A stretch of 64,000 bases of DNA from DATAOG01 sp963840925. GTDB taxonomy: Bacteria > Pseudomonadota > Alphaproteobacteria > Geminicoccales > Geminicoccaceae. Every line of letters begins with the position of its first letter. Within the stretch, counting starts at the first letter, position 1. Below the pieces are notes generated by a model. The model saw only the letters and a list, made by a program, of their open reading frames with translations. It was not told where the DNA came from and searched no databases. The stretch lies in NCBI GenBank assembly GCA_963840925.1, contig CAWJAY010000046.1:124001-188000 (forward strand), given 5' to 3'. This document shows, in pieces, positions 59,093 to 64,000 of the stretch. Both the position numbers and the translations under genes were made by a program.

Positions 59093-59506
59093 TCAGCAGG
59101 CGATCGCCTCGACGTGGCCTTGCTCGGCGTAGTCGAGGATCCGTCGGTCGCGGGTCACCAGCGGCACGTCGAGGTCGCGCGCGGTTGCGATCAGCAGCCG
59201 GTCGGCGGGATCGCGGTGCAGTCCGCCGGGCAGATAGGAGGCGCTCAGCGGCGACCTCCGGCGCCAATGACGCCAGCCGCACTCCTGGCCGGGCGAGCAG
59301 GTCGGCGAGCCAGGCCTGCGGCGTTGGCAGCAGAATGAGAGGACGGCTGCGAAGCCTGCTGGCCAAGCCGATCTCCCAGCCGGTGATCGGCGAGACCAGC
59401 AGCTCAGCGCCGGCTGCCGCCGCTCGGATCGCCTGCGAGAGCGGCCGGTGCCAGGAAGTCGCGTCCGGTTGCCGACCCAGATGGCGGCGCAGGTATCGAG
59501 CAGCAC
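59093..59506 (-). CDS. VapC-type PIN-domain toxin, frameshifted
   Basis: A PIN-fold endoribonuclease of a type II toxin-antitoxin pair. The N-terminal acidic site is LLDTCAAIW. In the middle, GLASRLRSRPLILLPTPQAW LADLL reads in another frame. The C-terminal acidic sites are in HRDPADRLLIATARDLDVPL and VTRDRRILDYAE. The frame slips near 59460 and 59250. The GTG at 59506 follows the Phd-type antitoxin gene directly. Three or four Asp residues of the active site are visible, so the intact gene would encode an active RNase. Confidence 0.75.
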   Translation of the reverse strand: MLLDTCAAIWVGNRTRLPGTGRSRRRSERRQPALSCWSRRSPAGRSAWPAGFAAVLSFCCQRRRPGSPTCSPGQECGWRHWRRRSPLSASYLPGGLHRDPADRLLIATARDLDVPLVTRDRRILDYAEQGHVEAIAC

Positions 59507-59519
59507 GACGAGGCGGCCC

Positions 59520-59787
59520 GGCTAGAACGGCCCTCCCGAACTCCGCTTCCGGAATGTCCTCCAGGATCGGCGCCGTCAGGTCGAGGTCCGGCGGAATGAT
59601 CGCTCGGCCTTTGAGCAGCGCCGTAGATGTCCGGCACTTCGCCCGGGCTCGGCGTGAGCTCGGCGATCGGCTTGCCGCGACGGGTCACGACGACCTTGTC
59701 GTAGCGGCGCGCCTCGAGCTGCTTGAAGAGCTCCAGGCATTTGGCCTTGAACGCGGTGACGTTGATCTCGAGCACGGCTTCGGTCAT
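59520..59787 (-). CDS. Phd/YefM-type antitoxin, frameshifted near the C-terminus
   Basis: A short DNA-binding antitoxin of about 88 residues. The Phd fold is seen in INVTAFKAKCLELFKQLE and VVVTRRGKPIAELTP. The toxin-binding tail, GRAIIPPDLDLTAPILEDIP, appears one frame over after a slip near 59622. The start at 59787 (MTEAVL) is seven bases from a long perfect palindrome, so the operator overlaps its ribosome site. The exact stop is uncertain. Expected to repress its own promoter and neutralise the PIN toxin encoded downstream. Confidence 0.72.
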
Positions 59788-59793
59788 GGCGCG

Positions 59794-59829
59794 CACCGAT
59801 ATGGTCATTATGATATGACCATATCGGTG
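59794..59829. promoter_or_regulatory. Perfect inverted repeat, probable toxin-antitoxin operator
   Basis: Arms CACCGATATGGTCAT (59794-59808) and ATGACCATATCGGTG (59815-59829) are exact reverse complements separated by TATGAT. The site lies immediately upstream of the antitoxin start and 30-60 bases before the divergent plsY start. It is AT-rich in a GC-rich context and fits autoregulation by the Phd-type antitoxin. Confidence 0.8.
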
Positions 59830-59888
59830 GTTGCGCCGCGGGGTCAAGCGCATCCATCATGACGCGCGTCAGCAATGCGGGGCGCAGC

Positions 59889-60527
59889 ATGATCGAACCG
59901 CTGGGCGGCCCGGCCTACTGGCTGCCGTTGCTCGTCGGCTTCGTGATCGCCTATCTGATCGGCTCGATGCCGTTCGGCGTGATCCTGACCCGGCTCGGCG
60001 GCGCCGGCGACCTGCGCCAGATCGGCTCGGGCAACATCGGCGCGACCAACGTGCTGCGCACCGGCCGCAAGGGCCTGGCGCTCGCGACGCTGCTGCTCGA
60101 TATGCTCAAGGGCGCGCTGCCGGTCTGGCTGGCCTGGCGCTACTTCGGCCCCGACATGGCGGTGGTCGCCGGGCTCGGCGCCGTGGTCGGCCACTGCTTC
60201 CCGGTGTGGCTCAGGTTCCAGGGCGGCAAGGGGGTCGCGACCGCCGCCGGCGTGGTCCTGGCGCTCACTCCGCGGTCGCCGGCCTGATCGTGCTCGCGCT
60301 GTTCGTCGCTGATCGTCGCTGCTGTCGCCGTTACGTCTCGCTCGCCTCGATCCTCGGCGGCCGTCGCGACCGGCCCGGTCGCGTTCTGGCTCGGCCACGT
60401 TCCAGGCGGGCGAGCTCTACCTGCGTGCTGGCGCTGCTGATCATGCTCAAGCACGCCGGCAACATCCGCCGCCTGCTCGCGGGGAGGAGCCGAAGTTCGG
60501 CGCCGAGCCTGCCGGCTCGCCGGATAG
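59889..60527 (+). CDS. plsY: Acyl-phosphate glycerol-3-phosphate acyltransferase PlsY, frameshifted
   Basis: The inner-membrane enzyme that starts phospholipid synthesis with acyl-phosphate and glycerol-3-phosphate. The three family motifs are visible: AYLIGSMPFGVILTR, GSGNIGATNVLRTGRKG with LLDMLKG, and GHCFPVWLRFQGGKGVATAA. The C-terminus MLKHAGNIRRLLAGEEPKFG is recovered after slips near 60273, 60370 and 60490. GGGGCGC precedes the ATG at 59889. The stop at 60527 assumes one more slip and is approximate. dprA follows, a common linkage (plsY-dprA-topA). Confidence 0.88.
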
Positions 60528-60598
60528 GCGAATTCCGTCTGAGCATATTCATCTATCGGTTGACGAACGGCGACCCGCGCTACGCATGCTGCCGCGCC

Positions 60599-61776
60599 AT
60601 GGCGCGGACCCTCTCGCCGGCGGAAAGGCTCGACTGGCTGCAGCTGGCCCGCTCGGGCGGGGTCGGGCCGCGGACCTTCTTCAAGCTGCTGCAGCGGTTC
60701 GGCAGCGCGCGCCGCGCGTTCGACGAGCTGCCGCGGCTGGCGCGCGAGGCCGGCGCCGAGGAGCCGCTGGCGCCGCTGCCGGCGCGACGAGGCCGAGGCC
60801 GAGCTCGAGGCGCTCGCGGCGCTCGGCTGCGCGCTGATCGCGCACGGCGAGCCGGGCTATCCGGAGCGCCTCGCCGAGATCGCCGACCCGCCGCCGCTGC
60901 TCGACCGTGCGCGGCCGGAGTCGAGCTGCTCGCAGCGGCCGGGCGTCGCGATGGTCGGCGCGCGCAACGCCAGCGCCAACGGCCGCATGCTCGCCAGGCG
61001 TCTCGCGCGGCGAGCTCGCCGCCGGCGGCCTCGTCGTCATTTCCGGCCTCGCGCGCGGCATCGACACCGCGGCGCACGAGGGCGCGCTCGCGGCCGGCGG
61101 CGCCGACGGTCGCGGTGATCGCGTCCGGCATCGACGTGCCCTATCCGAGCGACAACGCCGAGCTCATGGCGCGGATCGCCGCAGACCGGCGCCGTGGTCA
61201 CCGAGCGGCCGCTCGGCGCCGTGCCCCAGGCGCGCCACTTCCCGCGCCGCAACCGGCTGATCGCCGGGCTCAGCCTCGGCGTGCGTGGTGGTCGAGGCGG
61301 CGCCGCAGTCGGGCTCGCTGATCACCGCGCGCCTGGCCGCCGAGCAGGGCCGCGAGGTCATGGCGGTGCCGGGCAGCCCGCTCGACCCGCGCCACCGCGG
61401 CACCAACCAGCTGCTGCGCGACGGCGCCACGCTGGTCGAGACCGCCGACGACGTGCGCGCCGCGCTCGGCCCGCTCGCAGGTCGCGGCCAAGGCCGTCGC
61501 CCAGCAGCCGCGCCGCGACCGCCGCCGAACGCGCCGCCCGGCCCTGGCTCGAGCGCCGCGCGTCCAGCCGCACAGCCGCCGCCGCCGGCGACCGACCGGG
61601 GGCGATGCTCGGCCGGGTGCGCGAGCGGCTCGGGCCCGAGCCGCTGCTGGTTGACGAACTGATCCGGCAGTGTCATGCGTCGACCGCCGAGGTGCAGCGC
61701 GCGCTGCTCGAGCTCGAGCTCGACGGGCGGCTCGAGCGCCATCCCGGCAACCGGGTCTCCCTTGCATCGGCTCTGA
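60599..61776 (+). CDS. dprA: DNA-processing protein DprA, frameshifted repeatedly
   Basis: A Rossmann-fold protein that loads RecA on incoming single-stranded DNA. It begins with a SAM-like helical segment (LDWLQLARSGGVGPRTFFKL). The Rossmann motifs follow, VAMVGARNASANG and VISGLARGIDTAAHEGALAA, then the signature VVVEAAPQSGSLITARLAAE and PGSPLDPRHRGTNQLLRDGA. The C-terminal winged-helix is LDGRLERHPGNRVS. Slips occur at roughly 60785, 60910, 61005, 61110, 61190 and 61285, several being an extra G or C. The stop at 61776 needs one more slip. It sits between plsY and topA. Confidence 0.88.
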
Positions 61777-61850
61777 CCCGGGCACATATGAGGGGCGCCG
61801 CGCCATGCCGGCGCGCCGCGACCAACCGTGGGAAGGACCGTCTCCGCCGC

Positions 61851-64000
61851 ATGGACGTCGTCGTCGTCGAATCGCCGACCAAGGCCAAGACCATCAACAA
61901 GTATCTGGGCTCGCGGCTACCGCGTGCTGTCGAGCTACGGCCACGTGCGCGACCTGCCGGAGAAGGACGGCTCGGTCCTGCCCGAGGAGGACTTCCGCGA
62001 TCATCTACGAGCCGCTCGCCGACCGCAGAAGCCGCGCGATCAACGAGATCGCCAGGGCGCTCAAGGGCGCCGAGCCACCTCTATCTCGCCACCGACCCCG
62101 ACCGCGAGGGCGAGGCGATCTCCTGGCATCTGGTCGCGGCGCTCGAAGGAGCTGCGGCGCGATCAACGGCGTCGAGGTCAAGCGGGTCGTGTTCCACGAG
62201 ATCACCCGGCGCGCCGTGCTCGAGGCGATGCGCCATCCGCGCGACCTCGACACCGACCTGATCGACGCCTACCAGGCGCGCCGCGCGCTCGACTACCTGG
62301 TCGGCTTCACGCTCTCGCCGGTGCTGTGGCGCAAGCTCCAGGGCTCGCGCTCGGCCGGCCGGGTGCAGTCGGTGGCGCTGCGGCTGATCTGCGAGCGCGA
62401 GGCCGAGATCGAGGCGTTCCGGCCGCGCGAGTACTGGACGGTCGAGGCCGCGTTCACGACGCCCGCCGGCGCGACGTTCACCGCCCGCCTGACCCGCCTC
62501 GACGGCAGCAAGCTGGAGAAGTTCGACCTCGCGCAGCGAGGCCGATGCCAAGCGCGCGGTGGCCGCGATCGAGGCGCGCCGAGTTCGCGGTCGAGAGCGT
62601 CGAGAAGAAGCAGGTCCAGCGCCACCCGGCGCCGCCGTTCGCGACCTCGACGCTGCAGCAGGAGGCCTCGCGCAAGCTCGGCTTCGGCGCCGAGCGCACG
62701 ATGCGCACCGCCCAGCGCCTGTTCGAGGGCATCGCGCTCGACGGCGAGACGCGTCGGCCTGATCACCTACATGCGCACCGACAGCGTCCAGATCTCGCGC
62801 GAGGCGCTCGCCGCCTGCCGGCAGCAGATCGCGAAGCGCTACGGCGAGCGCTACCTCCCCGAGCAGCCGCGCGCCTATCGGACCCGGACCAAGAACGCCC
62901 AGGAGGCGCACGAGGCGATCCGCCCGACCGACCTCGGCCGCGACGCCGGAGGCCGTCGCGCGCTTCCTCGACGACGACCAGCGCCGGCTCTACGAGCTGA
63001 TCTGGAAGCGGACGATGGCGAGCCAGATGGCGAGCGCGCTTGCTCGACCGGGTGACCGCCGATCTCGACCTCGACCGACGGCCAGGTCGGCTTTCGCGCG
63101 ACCGGCTCGACCGTCGCCTTCGACGGCTTCCTCACGGCTCTACCAGGAAGGCCGGGACGATCCGGCCCAGGACGACGACGAGGCGGGCGGCATCCTGCCG
63201 CCGATGGCGCCGGCCGATCCCTTGCGCCGCGGCGAGGTCACGCCCAAGCAGCACTTCACCGAGCCGCCGCCGCGCTACACCGAGGCGAGCCTGGTGCGCA
63301 AGCTCGAGGAGCTCGGCATCGGCCGGCCCTCGACCTACGCCAGCATCATCTCCGTGCTGCAGGACCGCGACTACGTGCGCCTGGAGCAGCAAGCGCTTCT
63401 GGCCCGAGGACCGCGGCCGGCTGGTCACCGCGTTCCTGGTCGCGTTCTTCGACCAGTACGTGCAGCCCGGCTTCACCGCCGATCTGGAGGGTCAGCTCGA
63501 CGACGTCGCCGCCGGCGCGCGGCACTGGAAGCAGGTGCTGCGCGAGTTCTGGGACCCGTTCAGCGGCCAGGTCGACGAGGTCAAGGAGCGCCGGGTCGCC
63601 GAGGTCATCGACGCGCTCAACGAGCTGCTGGCGCCGCATCTTGTTCCCGCCGCGCGAGGGCGGCGGCGACCCGCGCGTCTGCCCGCTGTGCGGCGCGGGC
63701 CGGCTCAGCCTGAAGCTCGGCCGGTTCGGCGCCTTCGTCGGCTGCTCGAACTACCCGGAGTGCCGCTTCACCCGCCGGCTCGGGGTCAAGCCCGATGCCG
63801 AGCAGGCCAACCGCCGAGCTCAACCAGCGTCTGATCGGGGTCGACCCGGGAACGCACGAGGAGGTGCTGCTCAAGCGCGGGCCGTATGGCCCCTACGTCC
63901 AGCGCGGCCACGGCGAGACCCTCAAACGCTCGTCGCTGCCGCCCAACCTCGAGCCGGCCGAGCTCGGGCTCGAGACCGCGCTGGCGCTGCTCGCGCTGCC
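61851..64000 (+). CDS. topA: DNA topoisomerase I (3' end outside window), heavily frameshifted
   Basis: Type IA topoisomerase that relaxes negative supercoils. The Toprim start MDVVVVESPTKAKTINKYLG is clear. YGHVRDLPEKDGSVLPEEDF, LYLATDPDREGEAISWHL and the core ARRALDYLVGFTLSPVLW RKL then appear in shifting frames. Further on are QSVALRLICEREAEIEAF, the active-site tyrosine region LITYMRTDSVQISREAL, LVRKLEELGIGRPSTYASII, and a C-terminal zinc finger (CPLC and CSNYPEC) with GPYGPYVQRG. At least ten one-base slips are present. The gene continues past the right edge. Confidence 0.93.

Overview
The window is high-GC chromosomal DNA from an alphaproteobacterium, most likely a Rhodospirillales-type lineage; I cannot name a genus. 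The evidence is the order dnaA-dnaN-recF-gyrB, divergent ubiE/mutM with ubiB behind ubiE, rpsT before dnaA, cytochrome c maturation genes next to aconitase A, an Irr-type (ICE) operator at several iron genes, and a branched-chain amino-acid-type (HAAT) ABC transporter packed with two acyl-CoA ligases.

Layout. 0-5.3 kb: end of an SDR oxidoreductase, a lipoprotein, an acyl-CoA synthetase, a TauE/SafE exporter and a secreted TPR protein. 5.4-5.9 kb: a degenerate higher-order repeat array. 5.8-12.5 kb: an Rrf2 regulator without the usual cysteine cluster, coaBC, ubiB, ubiE, mutM, an enoyl-CoA hydratase and rpsT. 12.9-19.3 kb: the replication operon. 19.4-20.6 kb: a DUF2235 hydrolase. 20.8-30.4 kb: an iron island with bacterioferritin, an FbpB-type permease, a small uncharacterised Cys-rich protein, and a five-gene operon fbpA / imelysin / di-haem oxidoreductase / imelysin / DUF1513. 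Three convincing and two weaker Irr-box-like palindromes precede these genes, linking storage and uptake to one regulator. No Fbp ATPase gene is present. 30.6-38.8 kb: a stress-type membrane protein, two c-di-GMP GGDEF-EAL proteins, a D-cysteine desulfhydrase/cysteate lyase homologue and an AidB-like acyl-CoA dehydrogenase.

38.9-50.3 kb (minus strand) is one long gene string: acyl-CoA synthetase, livG, a fused nucleotidyltransferase-HEPN gene, livH, livM, livK, livF, a nuclease-like gene, a PaaK-like ligase, then ccmA and ccmB. Import of an aromatic or branched acid followed by CoA activation is the likely theme. ccmC lies beyond it on the plus strand, followed by acnA, so the ccm locus is split.

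54.6-57.0 kb is a small foreign-looking island with lower GC than its surroundings. It begins with a fragment identical in pattern to the anticodon/T-arm part of initiator tRNA-fMet and carries a zinc-ribbon mini-gene plus a translationally coupled pair: a Ser/Thr kinase and a 157-residue protein of unknown family. This is my best candidate for an undescribed system. 57.0-64 kb: a gene of the 'NALKHG' repeat-associated family, an aminotransferase, a Phd/VapC-type toxin-antitoxin pair with a perfect 15-bp-arm operator, plsY, dprA and the start of topA.

Caution: many genes, including essential ones (gyrB, topA, coaBC, plsY), are interrupted by single-base G or C gains or losses. I read these as sequence errors, densest at 16.8-23 kb and 57.8-64 kb, and annotate each such gene as one CDS.
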